From: an uncultured Gammaproteobacteria bacterium
GTDB taxonomy: Bacteria; Pseudomonadota; Gammaproteobacteria; Pseudomonadales; Pseudohongiellaceae
Direction of reading: 5' to 3'
Assembly (NCBI GenBank): GCA_903862645.1
Contig: CAIOZF010000122.1
Coordinates: 1-38,133 of the forward strand
DNA length: 38,133 nt
Shown here: positions 7,679 through 17,983 of the stretch, piece after piece
How the letters are laid out: every line of letters starts with the position of its first letter
Position numbering within the stretch: the stretch's first letter is position 1
Program-made: the position numbers and the translations under genes
Notes under the pieces: model-generated
What the model was told of the DNA's origin: nothing
Databases searched by the model: none
Seen by the model: the letters and a program-made list of their open reading frames with translations, nothing else

Positions 7679-10600
7679 ATGCATCCAGAGCAGCCCGATA
7701 CCACCATCTCCCCACCCAGACGAAAATCTGCGGGAAGTCACCATGGCGACGACAACGGCCCGGGTATCGTCATCAAGGGCGCACGCCAGAACAACCTCAA
7801 GAACCTGAGCCTGACTCTGCCCACCAACAAGCTGATCGTGATCACCGGCGTCAGTGGTTCGGGCAAGTCCACCCTCGCCTTCGATACGATTTATGCCGAG
7901 GGACAGCGCCGCTACGTCGAGACCTTTTCCGCCTACGCCCGCCAGTTTCTGGACCGCATGGACAAGCCGGCAGTAGACAGCATTCAGGGCATTCCGCCCG
8001 CTATCGCCATCGACCAGAGCAACCCGGTGCGCACCTCGCGTTCTACCGTGGGCACGATGACCGAACTCAATGATTATCTGAAGCTCGCCTTTGCCCGCCT
8101 GGCCGTGCTGCACTGCCCCGGCTGTGCGCGCATCGTGCGTAAGGACAGCGCCCAGAGCATCGTCGCCGATCTGCAGCAGCGACTGCAGCCGGAACAGCGT
8201 CTGATCGTCTGTCTGCCGATTCGCGTGCCACACAATTTCAGCGAAGAAGAAGTCGTGCAGTTGCTCGGCCAGCAGGGGTATACCCGTATACAGTCCCGCG
8301 CCGGCAATGTGGTCGAAGCGGTGCAGGACCGGCTGCGGCTGAGTGCCGACAATCGCGAGCGTCTGGGCGAGGCACTGGAAGTCGCCATGCATCACGGCAA
8401 TGGTCGGGTCGTCGTGTATCCCGTGGCGGACGAATCGCGGGTGGAGCCCGCTCCCACACTCCCCCCTCTCCGCTATTCCAGCCACCACCATTGCCCGGAC
8501 TGCGACATCGAATTCGCGCAACCACAACCGAGCCTGTTCTCTTTCAACTCACCCATTGGCGCCTGCGAGGAGTGTCGTGGATTCGGACGCATCATTGGCG
8601 TGGATTTCGGACTGGTGATTCCAGACACGAATAAGACGCTGGCAGGGGGCGCTATCAAACCCTGGCAGACTCCAAGCTTCAAGGAGTGCCAGGACGACAT
8701 GCTGAAGTTCGCACGCAAGCGCGGCATTCCGCTCAACACTCCCTGGCAGCAACTCAATGATGAGCAGCAGCAATGGGTGCTGGAGGGCGAAGGCTCGTCG
8801 GAGGATGGTCTCTGGTATGGCGTGCGGCGCTTCTTCCTGTGGCTGGAAACCAAGGCCTACAAGATGCATATCCGCGTGCTGCTGTCGAAGTACCGGGCAT
8901 ATACCGAGTGTCATGTTTGTCATGGCACTCGCTTGAAAGCAGAAAGTCAGTGGTGGCGGCTGCACGGCGGTGGGCAGAGCCATAACGTGCACGAGATCAT
9001 GACGCTGTCGCTGGAAAAGTGTGCGGAATTTTTTGCGAGCGTGGCCACCACTGACGTGGGGAGCCTGCCTGCAGGCGATGCCTCAGTATTTGTCGAAACG
9101 CAATCGCGTGCGGGGCACGCTCCCACAGAGGCGACGCAGTTGCTGATGACGGAGATCGGGGCGCGGCTGGGGTATCTGCTGGATGTTGGCCTCGGCTATC
9201 TGACGCTGGACCGGCAGTCGCGCACACTCAGCGGCGGCGAGGTGCAGCGCATTAACCTGACCACAGCGCTCGGCACTTCGCTGGTCAACACTCTGTTCGT
9301 GCTGGACGAGCCGAGCATCGGCCTGCACTCCCGCGACATGACGCGCATGATCCAAATCCTGCAGCGGCTGCGCGACGCGGGCAACACGCTGATCGTGGTG
9401 GAGCATGATCCCCAGGTGATGCTGGCCGCCGATCTCATCATCGACATCGGGCCAGGCCCGGGCAAGGACGGCGGCGAGATTCGCTTCATGGGCACGCCCG
9501 CGCAACTGCTGCGCCACAAAGACAGCCTGACGGCGCAGTATCTGAACGGACAGCGCTCGGTGCTGGATCTGGTGTTGCAGAATCAGCCTGCTGGTGTTGC
9601 GGAAGTGGCCGCTGGGTATTTTTCGGGGGACAGATCGCGGGCGGGGCAATCGCGGGCGCGGCCCGCTCCCACATGGGATGCGTCCATCAACATCTCCGGC
9701 GCGCGCGAACATAACCTCCAGAACATGGACATCAGCATCCCTCTCGGGAGGCTGGTCTGCCTCACCGGCGTGAGCGGCTCGGGTAAATCCACGTTGATCC
9801 ACGACGTGCTCTACCGTGGGGCCTGCAAGCACTTCGGCCACGCCACCGAAGCACCCGGCGCCCACACCGCGATCTCCGGTCTGGAACACGTGCAGAACGT
9901 GGTCATGGTCGACCAGAGCGCCATCGGCAAGACCACCCGCTCCATCCCGGCCACCTATGTCGGCGCCTTCGATGTCATCCGCCAGCGTTTCATCGCCGAA
10001 CCCTTGGCGAAGGAGCGCGCCTACACCATCGGCACCTTCAGCTTCAACGCTGGCAATGGCCGCTGCCCCACCTGCTCTGGTAATGGTTTCGAGCATGTGG
10101 AGATGCAGTTCCTCAGCGATGTCTATCTGCGCTGCCCGGAGTGCAACGGCCAGCGCTATCGCCGCGAGATACTGGAGGTGAAAATCTCCGGCGCCACGCC
10201 CGGCCGCAAGACCGTTGCCGAGGTGCTGGAAATGACGATCAGTGAAGCGCTGGCCTTCTTCGCCGACGACGCCGCTGTGCTGACCTGTCTGCAGCCGCTG
10301 CTGGATGTCGGGCTGCAATATGTGCAACTGGGTCAGGCAGTGCCGACCCTGAGCGGTGGCGAAGCGCAGCGTCTGAAACTGGCAGGCCATCTGGCCGAGA
10401 TCGCGCAAAGCCAGCAGAAATCCGCCAGTGCCGCGCGCAAACGCGGAGCCGCCAAGGCGGATAAAGGCCTGCTGTTCCTGTTCGACGAGCCGACCACCGG
10501 CCTGCATTTTCACGACATCAGTGTGCTGATGAGCGCCTTCCGCAAACTCCTCGACGCAGGACATTCACTGCTGATCATCGAGCACAATCTGGACGTGATC

Positions 10601-13435
10601 CGCGCAGCCGACTGGCTCATCGACATCGGTCCCGAAGGCGGCGACAAGGGCGGGGCGCTGGTCGCAGAGGGCACCCCACAAGAGTTCCTCCTCCATGGCA
10701 AGGGACTCACTGCTCAAGCTCTACGCGAGTACGAACAGAGCCTGGCCAACACACGCGGGCGCGCGGCGGCGCTGGTGCTGGAAGCCTCCACAGCTGTCCC
10801 GGTCGAGGCGCCAGTGCGTGCCATCCAGATTCGCAACGCCCGTGAGCACAACCTCAAGAACGTCGACGTCAGCATTCCGTGGAATAAGTTCACTGTGATC
10901 ACCGGGGTCAGTGGCAGCGGCAAGAGCACCCTCGCCTTTGACATCATTTTCGGCGAGGGCCAGCGGCGTTACCTCGAATCGCTCAACGCCTACGCCCGCC
11001 AGTTCGTGCAACCAGCAACACGCCCCGATGTGGATGCGATCCATGGCATTCCCCCCACGGTCGCGATCGAGCAGCGCACCAGTCGCGGCGGCCGCAAGAG
11101 CACAGTGGCGACGCTCACCGAGATCTACCACTTTCTGCGCCTGCTGTTCGTCAAGCTGGGCACGCAGCACTGTCCCCGCTGTGACGAGGCCATTGCACCG
11201 CAGAGCCGCGATATGATCCTCGCCCGCATCCTCTCAGGCTGGAAAGGCCAGAACGTGCACCTGCTTGCACCGATGGTGGTCGGTCGCAAGGGTGTCTACA
11301 AGGAACTGGCCGCGTGGGCGGCGAGCCGTGGTTATACGCAGATGCGCACCGACGGTCACTATGTCAGCAGCGACCCCTGGCCCCTGCCCGACCGTTACAA
11401 GGAACACGACATTGAGATCGTCACCGGCTCCTGCAAGGTCAGCGCCCGTGATGAAACCACGCTGGTGGCACTGATTGATCAGGCCCTCGAACTCGGCAAT
11501 GGCCTGTTGATCGTGGCCTCGACGCAGCAAGCGCAGGGCGACCGCAGCAACGACACGCTGTTCTCCACCCGTCGTGCATGTCCGTCCTGTGGCGACAGCT
11601 TCGACGAACTCGACCCGCGGTTGTTCTCCTACAACTCCAAGCACGGCTGGTGCGGCACCTGTTTCGGTACCGGCGAGATCATCCCCAGCTTCACAGAGGA
11701 GCAGACGGGCGAGGAAGAAGTCTGGCTGGAGACACCCGAGGACAAGGACGAACCACCGCCCACCCGCATCTGCTGTCCGTCCTGCGACGGTCACCGCCTC
11801 AACCCGACCGCACTGGCGGTGCGTCTAGAAGGCCGCTCGATCGCAGACTTCACCGGGCTTTCGGTGCAGGACGCCGAACAACACGTCGGCAAATTCCGCT
11901 TCGATAAAAAGGCAGCGGCTATCGCCCGCGACCTGCTGCCCGAGCTGCGCTCGCGCTTGAGCTTTCTCAACAAGGTCGGCCTCGGCTATCTGAGCCTGAA
12001 CCGCGCCGCGCCCTCGCTGAGTGGCGGCGAGGCCCAGCGCATCCGGCTTGCGTCCCAGCTAGGCTCCAACCTGCAGGGCGTCTGCTACATCCTCGACGAA
12101 CCCACCATCGGCCTGCATGCGCGCGACAATGCCCTGCTGATCAGCACGCTGCGCGAGCTGCAGCAGCACGGCAACACGGTGATCGTGGTCGAGCACGATG
12201 ACGCGACCATGGCCGAGGCCGACCACCTCATCGATGTCGGTCCCGGCGCAGGCAGCCGGGGCGGCGAGATTGTCGCCCAGGGCACGCTGGCACAGTTGAA
12301 GAAAAACAAGCACTCTCTGACCGGGCGCTTCCTCGCCAACCCGTTGCGCCATCCGCTCGCTGATTTGCGCAGTGGCGAGGCGCGGGCGAAGTGGAAAGCC
12401 GAGGCCCTGCGCATCGAAAACGCCACCCTGCATAATTTGCACAAAGTGAGCCTGGACATTCCTCTGCGCCGTCTCGTGGCCGTCAGCGGCGTCAGTGGCA
12501 GCGGCAAGAGCAGCCTGATCCGAGGCGTGTTGTTCGACAATCTGCGGCAGGCATTGCGGGCACGCAGCACGCGCCGCAAGCAGGCGGACTGGAGCGGCTG
12601 CGCTGCACTGCTCGGGTGGGAGGGCGTGGACCGTCTCCTGCAGGTCGACCAGACGCCTATCGGCAAAACACCGCGCTCCTGTCCAGCCAGCTACATCGGC
12701 ATCTTCGACATCATTCGCAAGCTGTTCGCCGACACCGTCGATGCACGCTTGCGGGGTTACGGTCCCGGCCGCTTCTCCTTCAATGTCGCAGGCGGACGCT
12801 GCGAGACCTGTGCCGGCAACGGCATGCGACGCATCGAGATGAATTTTCTGCCGGACGTGCGCGTGAGCTGTGAGGAATGCCACGGCTGGCGTTTCAACCA
12901 GGACACTCTAGGCGTGCGCTACAAGGACAAACATATTGGCGAGGTGCTGGCGATGAACATCGACGAGGCCGTCGAATTATTCGCGCCAGTGCCACTCGTG
13001 CATTATCCCCTCAGTCTGCTGCAGGATGTTGGTCTGGGCTACCTGACCCTTGGGCAGCAGAGCCCCACATTGAGCGGTGGCGAAGCACAGCGCATCAAGC
13101 TGGTGGCAGAGCTGGCCAAGGCAAAGCCCTCGGTGCAACTGCGGCGTAATATCAGCAGCCACAGCCTCTATATTCTCGATGAACCGACTGTCGGTCTGCA
13201 TATGGCCGATGTGGAGAAACTGCTGCGCGTCCTGCACCGTTTGGTCGACGCGGGCAACAGCGTCATCGTCATTGAACATAATCTCGACGTGATCGCGGAA
13301 GCCGACTGGGTCATCGATATGGGGCCGGAGGGCGGCGCAGGCGGGGGCAGGATCGTTGCTCAAGGCGAACCGCGCAGCCTGATTGCCAGAAAGAAATCAC
13401 ATACCGGGATGCATCTCGCACGACTGCTGGCTTGA
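7679..13435 (+). CDS. uvrA: Fused tandem UvrA-like excinuclease ATPase (two UvrA units in one chain)
   Basis: The chain is 1,918 residues from the ATG at 7679, against about 940 for normal UvrA. An upstream in-frame ATG at 7535 would add 48 residues unlike UvrA, so I prefer 7679. Four ABC modules are visible. Walker A motifs (GVSGSGKS) begin at residues 57, 697, 1076 and 1604, and LSGGE signatures at 517, 891, 1447 and 1798. C-P-x-C zinc pairs occur in both units. UvrA binds damaged DNA and loads UvrB. The second unit keeps a canonical-looking UvrB-binding region ([11 protein letters not shown]); the matching region of the first unit is degenerate. Double UvrA proteins are known in some proteobacteria, usually beside a separate normal uvrA, so the role is repair-like but not settled. 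The first unit contains REP-derived insertions, listed separately. Confidence 0.93.
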   Translation: MHPEQPDTTISPPRRKSAGSHHGDDNGPGIVIKGARQNNLKNLSLTLPTNKLIVITGVSGSGKSTLAFDTIYAEGQRRYVETFSAYARQFLDRMDKPAVDSIQGIPPAIAIDQSNPVRTSRSTVGTMTELNDYLKLAFARLAVLHCPGCARIVRKDSAQSIVADLQQRLQPEQRLIVCLPIRVPHNFSEEEVVQLLGQQGYTRIQSRAGNVVEAVQDRLRLSADNRERLGEALEVAMHHGNGRVVVYPVADESRVEPAPTLPPLRYSSHHHCPDCDIEFAQPQPSLFSFNSPIGACEECRGFGRIIGVDFGLVIPDTNKTLAGGAIKPWQTPSFKECQDDMLKFARKRGIPLNTPWQQLNDEQQQWVLEGEGSSEDGLWYGVRRFFLWLETKAYKMHIRVLLSKYRAYTECHVCHGTRLKAESQWWRLHGGGQSHNVHEIMTLSLEKCAEFFASVATTDVGSLPAGDASVFVETQSRAGHAPTEATQLLMTEIGARLGYLLDVGLGYLTLDRQSRTLSGGEVQRINLTTALGTSLVNTLFVLDEPSIGLHSRDMTRMIQILQRLRDAGNTLIVVEHDPQVMLAADLIIDIGPGPGKDGGEIRFMGTPAQLLRHKDSLTAQYLNGQRSVLDLVLQNQPAGVAEVAAGYFSGDRSRAGQSRARPAPTWDASINISGAREHNLQNMDISIPLGRLVCLTGVSGSGKSTLIHDVLYRGACKHFGHATEAPGAHTAISGLEHVQNVVMVDQSAIGKTTRSIPATYVGAFDVIRQRFIAEPLAKERAYTIGTFSFNAGNGRCPTCSGNGFEHVEMQFLSDVYLRCPECNGQRYRREILEVKISGATPGRKTVAEVLEMTISEALAFFADDAAVLTCLQPLLDVGLQYVQLGQAVPTLSGGEAQRLKLAGHLAEIAQSQQKSASAARKRGAAKADKGLLFLFDEPTTGLHFHDISVLMSAFRKLLDAGHSLLIIEHNLDVIRAADWLIDIGPEGGDKGGALVAEGTPQEFLLHGKGLTAQALREYEQSLANTRGRAAALVLEASTAVPVEAPVRAIQIRNAREHNLKNVDVSIPWNKFTVITGVSGSGKSTLAFDIIFGEGQRRYLESLNAYARQFVQPATRPDVDAIHGIPPTVAIEQRTSRGGRKSTVATLTEIYHFLRLLFVKLGTQHCPRCDEAIAPQSRDMILARILSGWKGQNVHLLAPMVVGRKGVYKELAAWAASRGYTQMRTDGHYVSSDPWPLPDRYKEHDIEIVTGSCKVSARDETTLVALIDQALELGNGLLIVASTQQAQGDRSNDTLFSTRRACPSCGDSFDELDPRLFSYNSKHGWCGTCFGTGEIIPSFTEEQTGEEEVWLETPEDKDEPPPTRICCPSCDGHRLNPTALAVRLEGRSIADFTGLSVQDAEQHVGKFRFDKKAAAIARDLLPELRSRLSFLNKVGLGYLSLNRAAPSLSGGEAQRIRLASQLGSNLQGVCYILDEPTIGLHARDNALLISTLRELQQHGNTVIVVEHDDATMAEADHLIDVGPGAGSRGGEIVAQGTLAQLKKNKHSLTGRFLANPLRHPLADLRSGEARAKWKAEALRIENATLHNLHKVSLDIPLRRLVAVSGVSGSGKSSLIRGVLFDNLRQALRARSTRRKQADWSGCAALLGWEGVDRLLQVDQTPIGKTPRSCPASYIGIFDIIRKLFADTVDARLRGYGPGRFSFNVAGGRCETCAGNGMRRIEMNFLPDVRVSCEECHGWRFNQDTLGVRYKDKHIGEVLAMNIDEAVELFAPVPLVHYPLSLLQDVGLGYLTLGQQSPTLSGGEAQRIKLVAELAKAKPSVQLRRNISSHSLYILDEPTVGLHMADVEKLLRVLHRLVDAGNSVIVIEHNLDVIAEADWVIDMGPEGGAGGGRIVAQGEPRSLIARKKSHTGMHLARLLA
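8435..8459. repeat. REP palindrome inside the double uvrA gene (copy 1)
   Basis: The sequence TCGCGGGTGGAGCCCGCT followed by CCCACA matches the Pseudomonas-type REP pattern (head GTGGGAGC on the other strand plus a short stem-loop). The stem is GCGGGT/GCCCGC with a GGA loop. It is read in frame as S-R-V-E-P-A-P-T starting at residue 253 of the protein, where other UvrA proteins have a variable loop before L-R-Y-S-S-H. Confidence 0.75.
9056..9128. repeat. REP pair (BIME-like) inside the double uvrA gene (copy 2)
   Basis: Two REPs lie in opposite orientation. The left one, with head GTGGGGAG (9056-9063), has the stem GCCTGC/GCAGGC around CT. Its stretch GAGCCTGC-CT-GCAGGCGA differs from the intergenic REP at 23971 by one loop base. 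The right one (9104-9128) has the stem GCGTGC/GCACGC around GGG, followed by TCCCACA. The right stem carries paired changes relative to copy 1 that keep base-pairing. Together they encode residues about 460-483, including S-R-A-G-H-A-P-T in the same frame as copies 1 and 3. Confidence 0.72.
9635..9674. repeat. Partial plus complete REP inside the double uvrA gene (copy 3)
   Basis: A truncated REP (9635-9649, TCGCGGGCGGGGCAA) is followed at once by a full one (9650-9674) with the perfect stem GCGGGC/GCCCGC around GCG and the tail TCCCACA. They are read as S-R-A-G-Q and then S-R-A-R-P-A-P-T, in the same frame as the other two sites. They sit in the linker between the two ATPase modules of the first UvrA unit, before the next nucleotide-binding domain. 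Confidence 0.75.
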
Positions 13436-13458
13436 ACAGGGAGCATGATCCAAATAAG

Positions 13459-14328
13459 TTACTTGAAGACCACTGTCTTGTTGCCATTGACGATAATGCG
13501 GTGTTCGCAGTGCCACTTCACTGCACGGGCAAAGGCCGCACACTCGGCATCACGGCCGATCTGTACCAGCTCATCGATGTCGAAGTTGTGGTCGATTTTC
13601 TCCACCGCCTGCTCGATGATCGGACCTTCGTCCAGATCCGTCGTCACGTAGTGTGCCGTCGCACCGATGATCTTCACACCGCGCATATAGGCCTGACGAT
13701 AGGGATTAGCGCCCTTGAAACCCGGCAGGAAAGAGTGATGGATATTGATTGCGCGGCCAGCCATGACCTCACACATTTTCGACGATAGAATCTGCATGTA
13801 ACGCGCCAGCGCCAGGAGATCCACTTTCTTGGCGGCGATGATGCGCAGCACCTCGTCTTCCTGTGCGACCTTGTTGTGTTCCGTGACTGGCAGATAGTGA
13901 TAATCGATGCCATACCATTCGGTGATGCCACGCAGGTCTTCGTGATTGGAGACCACGCCGACGATATCGGCTGGCAACACCCCACTGCTCCAGCGGTGCA
14001 GAATGTCATTCAGACAGTGTCCATGTTTGGAGACGGCCATCAATACCTTGGGCTTGATGGCCAGATCGTAGAAGCTCCACTGCATGGCGAAACGCTGGCC
14101 GATCTCACTGAAATCCTCATCGAGTTTTTCCGTGCCCGGCAGGTCAGCTTCGACCTCTTCGAACTCCACACGCATGAAGAAGCGGTCGAGGACGGGATCA
14201 CGATGCTGTGCTGCGTCGCTGATGGTGGCTCCGCGCTGAAACAGAAAATCACTGACTGCGCGCACAATGCCGTTGGCTTCGGGGCAGGATACGGTCAACA
14301 CAAATTTCTTGCGATCGGTCTTGTTCAT
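13459..14328 (-). CDS. purU: Formyltetrahydrofolate deformylase
   Basis: The 289-residue protein matches PurU in length and order: an N-terminal ACT domain (about residues 8-85, starting F-V-L-T-V-S-C-P-E) and a C-terminal formyltransferase-like domain. The active-site region reads [17 protein letters not shown] (Asn195, His197/198), with the conserved Asp in D-L-D-E-G-P (about 231-233). PurU hydrolyses 10-formyl-THF to THF and formate, balancing the one-carbon pool and feeding PurT. In E. coli it is tuned by glycine and methionine through the ACT domain. It is divergent from frmA with a 109-base gap and lies near folD, all in one-carbon metabolism. It converges on the double UvrA gene with 23 bases between. 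Confidence 0.95.
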   Translation of the reverse strand: MNKTDRKKFVLTVSCPEANGIVRAVSDFLFQRGATISDAAQHRDPVLDRFFMRVEFEEVEADLPGTEKLDEDFSEIGQRFAMQWSFYDLAIKPKVLMAVSKHGHCLNDILHRWSSGVLPADIVGVVSNHEDLRGITEWYGIDYHYLPVTEHNKVAQEDEVLRIIAAKKVDLLALARYMQILSSKMCEVMAGRAINIHHSFLPGFKGANPYRQAYMRGVKIIGATAHYVTTDLDEGPIIEQAVEKIDHNFDIDELVQIGRDAECAAFARAVKWHCEHRIIVNGNKTVVFK

Positions 14329-14332
14329 GAGC

Positions 14333-14356
14333 GTGGTTCTTAATGTGGTTCTTAAT
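14333..14356. repeat. 12-bp perfect tandem repeat between purU and frmA
   Basis: The unit GTGGTTCTTAAT occurs twice back to back (14333-14344 and 14345-14356), immediately upstream of the purU start codon on the other strand. It lies in the purU leader and probably arose by local duplication. It displaces any clear Shine-Dalgarno sequence for purU. Confidence 0.6.
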
Positions 14357-14437
14357 GCGACGAAATGTTATCACTATTTGCCTCACCCGACCGCGCTAAT
14401 TACAATCGCGGCTTACCCATCTGCACAGGAATCCACC

Positions 14438-15544
14438 ATGAAAACACGCGCCGCTGTTGCCTTTGCCGCTGGCAAACCGCTGGAAATCGTCGAGGTCGAT
14501 CTGGACGGCCCCAAGGCCGGTGAGGTCATGATCGAGATCAAGGCCACCGGCGTGTGTCACACCGACGCCTTCACGCTGTCCGGTGATGATCCCGAAGGGG
14601 CCTTCCCGGCCATCCTCGGTCATGAGGGCGCGGGTGTTGTAGTCGAGGTCGGCGCGGGCGTGAAGTCCCTGCAAGTCGGCGACACCGTGATTCCGCTCTA
14701 TACCCCGGAGTGCCGCGAGTGCGAATACTGCCTGCACCCGAAGACCAACCTCTGCCAGGCCATCCGCCCGACTCAGGGGCGCGGCGTGATGCCCGATGGC
14801 AGCAGCCGCTTCTCCCTGGACGGCAAGCCTATCCTGCATTATATGGGCTGCTCGACCTTCTCCAATTTCACTGTGCTGCCCGAGATCGCCGTCGCCAAGA
14901 TCCGTAGCGATGCCCCCTTCGACAAGGTCTGCTACATCGGCTGCGGCGTTACCACCGGCATCGGCGCCGTCGTGTTTCAGGCCAAAGTGGAGCCCGGCAG
15001 TACCTTGGCGGTGTTTGGTCTGGGCGGTATCGGCCTCAACGTGATTCAGGGTGCCCGCATGATCGGCGCCGATCGCATCATCGGCGTGGACATCAACCCC
15101 TCCAAAGTAGCGCTGGCGCGGGAATTCGGAATGACCGATTTCGTCAATGCCTTGGAGGTAGATGACGTTACCGCCGAGATCATCAACATGACCAAGGGCG
15201 GAGTGGACTACAGCTTCGAGTGCATCGGCAATGTGAAGACCATGCGCCAGGCGCTGGAGTGTACGCACAAGGGTTGGGGCCAGTCTTTCATCATCGGCGT
15301 CGCTGGCGCGGGACAGGAAATTTCCACCCGTCCCTTCCAACTGGTGACTGGGCGCTCCTGGCGCGGCAGTGCCTTCGGCGGTGCACGCGGCCGCACTGAC
15401 GTACCGAAAATCGTCGACTGGTACATGAACGGCAAGATCCGCATCGATCCGCTGATCACCCACACCATGCCGCTGCAGGACATCAACAAGGCTTTTGACC
15501 TGATGCATGAGGGTAAGAGCATTCGGTCGGTCATTCTGTTTTAA
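14438..15544 (+). CDS. frmA: S-(hydroxymethyl)glutathione dehydrogenase / class III alcohol dehydrogenase
   Basis: I start at the ATG at 14438 because the product then begins [20 protein letters not shown], exactly as in class III alcohol dehydrogenases, and is 368 residues long (E. coli FrmA is 369). A longer in-frame opening starting at 14267 has no family match. Zinc ligands are visible: the catalytic site in G-V-C-H-T-D and G-H-E-G-A-G, and the structural site in [22 protein letters not shown] is the NAD fold. It oxidises the spontaneous formaldehyde-glutathione adduct to S-formylglutathione in the cytoplasm. No S-formylglutathione hydrolase (frmB) gene is adjacent and no FrmR-type regulator is seen. 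Confidence 0.96.
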   Translation: MKTRAAVAFAAGKPLEIVEVDLDGPKAGEVMIEIKATGVCHTDAFTLSGDDPEGAFPAILGHEGAGVVVEVGAGVKSLQVGDTVIPLYTPECRECEYCLHPKTNLCQAIRPTQGRGVMPDGSSRFSLDGKPILHYMGCSTFSNFTVLPEIAVAKIRSDAPFDKVCYIGCGVTTGIGAVVFQAKVEPGSTLAVFGLGGIGLNVIQGARMIGADRIIGVDINPSKVALAREFGMTDFVNALEVDDVTAEIINMTKGGVDYSFECIGNVKTMRQALECTHKGWGQSFIIGVAGAGQEISTRPFQLVTGRSWRGSAFGGARGRTDVPKIVDWYMNGKIRIDPLITHTMPLQDINKAFDLMHEGKSIRSVILF

Positions 15545-15596
15545 TGCCAGCCCCCTTAAATTCCGTCACTATCTGAAATACCGCCTCTAAAGTTCT

Positions 15597-15616
15597 CACC
15601 CCCTGACGAGGGGGTG
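15597..15616. terminator. Hairpin after frmA
   Basis: CACCCCC (15597-15603) pairs with GGGGGTG (15610-15616) around TGACGA, in the 98-base gap between the convergent frmA and cupin genes. There is no immediate T-run, but seven or more T residues follow about 20 bases later (15638-15644). A terminator or 3'-end stabiliser is plausible. Confidence 0.45.
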
Positions 15617-15642
15617 TTGCCCTCCGAGACATTTCTCTTTTT

Positions 15643-16011
15643 TTAAACACTTCCACGTTGCGGCGGGTAGTGAATCGCCAGCCACACCGTCTCCTGCTCC
15701 GGATCGGTCCACTCCACGCGATGGCGCTGCATGGCGGGAATGGTCACGCAATCGCCATGCCCCAGATCAATACTCTCTGTTCTAACCGCTCGATCGGCTT
15801 CCCCATCAATCTCAAACCGCAGCGTCGCACGCCCTCGGACGACCATCACCCACTCCTCGCGCTCCTGTTCATACCAGAAACCCTCGGCGGAACGCTGGCC
15901 CCGCGACACGATGCGTTCAATCAGAACGCCCTGCCCCAGCGCGAGAGTCTCGAGGACTTCCCCCTGCCCTGCGTCCGGCAATGACGCGAGGATATTGATC
16001 CGTGTCTGCAT
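15643..16011 (-). CDS. Small cupin-domain protein
   Basis: The 122-residue protein is a single cupin barrel. The first cupin block is seen around G-F-W-Y-E-Q-E-R-E-E-W-V-M-V-V-R-G-R-A-T-L, and the second around G-D-C-V-T-I-P-A-M-Q-R-H-R-V-E-W. Metal ligands are likely among the Glu and His residues in these blocks, but the usual first-block HxH is replaced by a glutamate-rich stretch. The start is firm: AGGAGA lies four bases before the ATG. Cupins of this size can be metal-dependent enzymes or binding proteins; no function can be assigned. It sits between frmA and the gloA-folD group but on the opposite strand. Confidence 0.8.
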   Translation of the reverse strand: MQTRINILASLPDAGQGEVLETLALGQGVLIERIVSRGQRSAEGFWYEQEREEWVMVVRGRATLRFEIDGEADRAVRTESIDLGHGDCVTIPAMQRHRVEWTDPEQETVWLAIHYPPQRGSV

Positions 16012-16112
16012 ATGTCTCCTAATCGATTTTTCCCGTGCCCGGGCGGGCGCATCGCCGTATAATACGCCGCAAACACTGACGGCAGCAGCCTTGCGCCACC
16101 AAGAGAGCCAAT

Positions 16113-16550
16113 ATGCAAAAGACCATTATGAAGATCATCCACGTCATCCTCCTGATCATAGTGCCTGTGGTCACTCTGAGCGGGCTATTCTCAAGCTATT
16201 TCAACCCCGGTAGCCAGGCTCAGGAAACCTCTCTGGCCGGCGAGTGGCGTGGCACCTTCAACATCAACATCGGCGGTGACCGCGAGATCATCTTCACCCT
16301 CACCGAAGAAGCAGGCACGCTCAAGGCCGTCTTCGACAGCCCCACCGAAGCCATCATGGCTGTCAGCGCGGAGTCAGTCACTGTGACCGGCAATAACGTC
16401 CGCATCCTGATCCCCAGAATTCAGGGCGAATACTTCGGCACTATCCATCCGGACCGCGCGCCCGACGGTCAGCCAGTCCGCATCGATGGCGACTGGAGCC
16501 ACGCCGGGGAATTCATGCCCATCACCATCAACAGAACGCTCACGCCGTAA
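16113..16550 (+). CDS. Exported small protein of unknown function
   Basis: The 145-residue protein starts with one hydrophobic segment (about residues 8-30, [17 protein letters not shown]), so it is a signal peptide or membrane anchor; a second ATG at 16128 is an alternative start. The mature part is beta-rich: L-A-G-E-W-R-G-T-F, then I-I-F-T-L, G-E-Y-F-G-T-I, I-D-G-D-W and I-T-I-N-R-T-L. From memory, the W-x-G-x-L/F ... G-x-W ... L-x-x-x-R pattern resembles the N-terminal domain found before the catalytic domain in some secreted serine hydrolases, here without any enzyme. It lies 19 bases before gloA and may share its transcript. Confidence 0.65.
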   Translation: MQKTIMKIIHVILLIIVPVVTLSGLFSSYFNPGSQAQETSLAGEWRGTFNINIGGDREIIFTLTEEAGTLKAVFDSPTEAIMAVSAESVTVTGNNVRILIPRIQGEYFGTIHPDRAPDGQPVRIDGDWSHAGEFMPITINRTLTP

Positions 16551-16569
16551 CAGACTAGGAAGCCGCGCA

Positions 16570-16989
16570 ATGAAATATCTGCACACCATGGTACGAGTCA
16601 CCAATCTCGAAGCGTCGCTGGATTTTTATTGCCACAAGCTGGGCCTCAAGGAACTGCAGCGCCGCGAGAGCGAACAAGGGCGTTTCACCCTGGTATTTCT
16701 GGCCGCGCCCGGCGATGAAGACGCGCAGATCGAGTTGACGTACAACTGGGACCCGGAGGTCTACGGCGAAGGTCGTAACTTCGGTCATCTGGCCTACAGC
16801 GTTAAAGACATCTACGCCCTCTGCGCACATCTGCAACAACACGGCGTGACCATCAACCGCCCGCCCCGCGACGGCCGCATGGCCTTCATCCGCTCCCCCG
16901 ACAACATCTCCATAGAACTGTTGCAAGAAGGCGCGCCACTGCCACCTCAAGAGCCGTGGCTGAGCATGGCCAACACCGGCAAGTGGTAA
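16570..16989 (+). CDS. gloA: Lactoylglutathione lyase (glyoxalase I)
   Basis: I begin at the ATG at 16570, giving 139 residues that open [10 protein letters not shown] like GloA (E. coli opens MRLLHTMLRV). The four metal ligands of the homodimer are present: His5, Glu55 (in I-E-L-T-Y-N-W), His73 (F-G-H-L-A-Y-S) and Glu116 (I-S-I-E-L-L). GloA isomerises the methylglyoxal-glutathione hemithioacetal to S-lactoylglutathione using Ni2+ in this class. The glyoxalase II partner is not in the window. It is followed 38 bases later by folD, and preceded closely by the exported small protein, so the three may form one operon. Confidence 0.94.
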   Translation: MKYLHTMVRVTNLEASLDFYCHKLGLKELQRRESEQGRFTLVFLAAPGDEDAQIELTYNWDPEVYGEGRNFGHLAYSVKDIYALCAHLQQHGVTINRPPRDGRMAFIRSPDNISIELLQEGAPLPPQEPWLSMANTGKW

Positions 16990-17027
16990 AGACACAGAAT
17001 TCAAATTAGCAAAAGGCAGGGCACAGC

Positions 17028-17906
17028 ATGCAATTACTCGATGGCAAATTGACTTCGGAACAGATCAAAACGGAAATCGCCGCACAGGTCAGCGCAATCA
17101 AAGCGCGTGGCGGCAGAGCACCGCACCTCGCCGCAATCCTGGTCGGCAATGACGGCGCCAGCGAAACCTACGTCACCAATAAGGTGCTCGACTGCAAGCA
17201 GGTGGGCTTCGAATCCACTCTAATCCGCTTGCCTGCCGAGATCAGCGAAGCGGAGCTGCTGCGCCGCATCGAAGAACTCAACAACGACGACGCCATCGAC
17301 GGCTTCATCGTACAAGTCCCGCTTCCCAAGCATATCGACGAAGACAAAGTGACACTGACCATCGCTCCTGCAAAAGACGTGGACGGCTTCTCCCCGGCGA
17401 GCTTGGGCCGCATGTGTCTGGGCATGCCGACCTTCGTGTCGGCCACCCCGAACGGCATTATGGAACTGCTGCGCCGCTACAAGATCGACACAGTGGGCAA
17501 ACACTGCGTCGTGGTCGGCCGCAGCAACATCGTCGGCACGCCCATGTCCATCCTGATGTCCCGCAACAGCAACCCCGGCAATTCCACCGTCACGCTGGTC
17601 CATAGCCGCACGCCGAACATGGCCGAGATCTGCCGCACGGCGGACATCCTGATCGTCGCCATCGGCAAGCCAGATTTCGTGACAGCAGACATGGTCAAGG
17701 AAGGCGCGGTGGTGGTGGATGTCGGCATCACGCGCGTGGCGGATGCGAGTCGCCCTTCTGGTTTCAGACTGGTGGGCGATGTGCATTTTGAATCGGTGAA
17801 GGACAAGTGTTCTTTCATAACACCTGTGCCGGGAGGGGTGGGGCCGATGACCAGGGCTTCACTGCTGCAAAATACCCTAAAGGCGCAGGCTTTGCGGAAA
17901 GTTTGA
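17028..17906 (+). CDS. folD: Bifunctional methylene-THF dehydrogenase / methenyl-THF cyclohydrolase
   Basis: The 292-residue protein is full-length FolD. Family motifs are S-E-T-Y-V-T-N-K (the catalytic lysine is in this Y-V-x-x-K), [13 protein letters not shown], and [10 protein letters not shown] near residues 120-130. The NADP fold [10 protein letters not shown] follows, and the C-terminal [10 protein letters not shown] closes it. It interconverts 5,10-methylene-THF and 10-formyl-THF in the cytoplasm, so it makes the substrate that the nearby PurU drains. AAGGCAGG precedes the [13 protein letters not shown] in place of the usual C-T-P step is a minor variation. Confidence 0.97.
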   Translation: MQLLDGKLTSEQIKTEIAAQVSAIKARGGRAPHLAAILVGNDGASETYVTNKVLDCKQVGFESTLIRLPAEISEAELLRRIEELNNDDAIDGFIVQVPLPKHIDEDKVTLTIAPAKDVDGFSPASLGRMCLGMPTFVSATPNGIMELLRRYKIDTVGKHCVVVGRSNIVGTPMSILMSRNSNPGNSTVTLVHSRTPNMAEICRTADILIVAIGKPDFVTADMVKEGAVVVDVGITRVADASRPSGFRLVGDVHFESVKDKCSFITPVPGGVGPMTRASLLQNTLKAQALRKV

Positions 17907-17983
17907 TGCAGCGATCCCAGCCTAAGAGTGCAAAGTCCGAGCACCGCGCATAGCAAGCAAACCCTGAATCAAGAGGAATAAAA

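Noticed and set aside
9056-9674. The UvrA-internal repeats as a CRISPR array
   Set aside because: The units are short palindromes with unequal gaps and different orientations, read as protein; there are no spacers or cas genes.
9083-10564. A 493-codon open frame on the minus strand inside the double UvrA gene
   Set aside because: It lies opposite a gene with clear UvrA motifs. Its product has no recognisable motif and looks like the antisense of GC-rich codons.
14396-15508. A 370-codon minus-strand open frame opposite frmA
   Set aside because: frmA is certain from its zinc ligands and length; the antisense product is a shadow.
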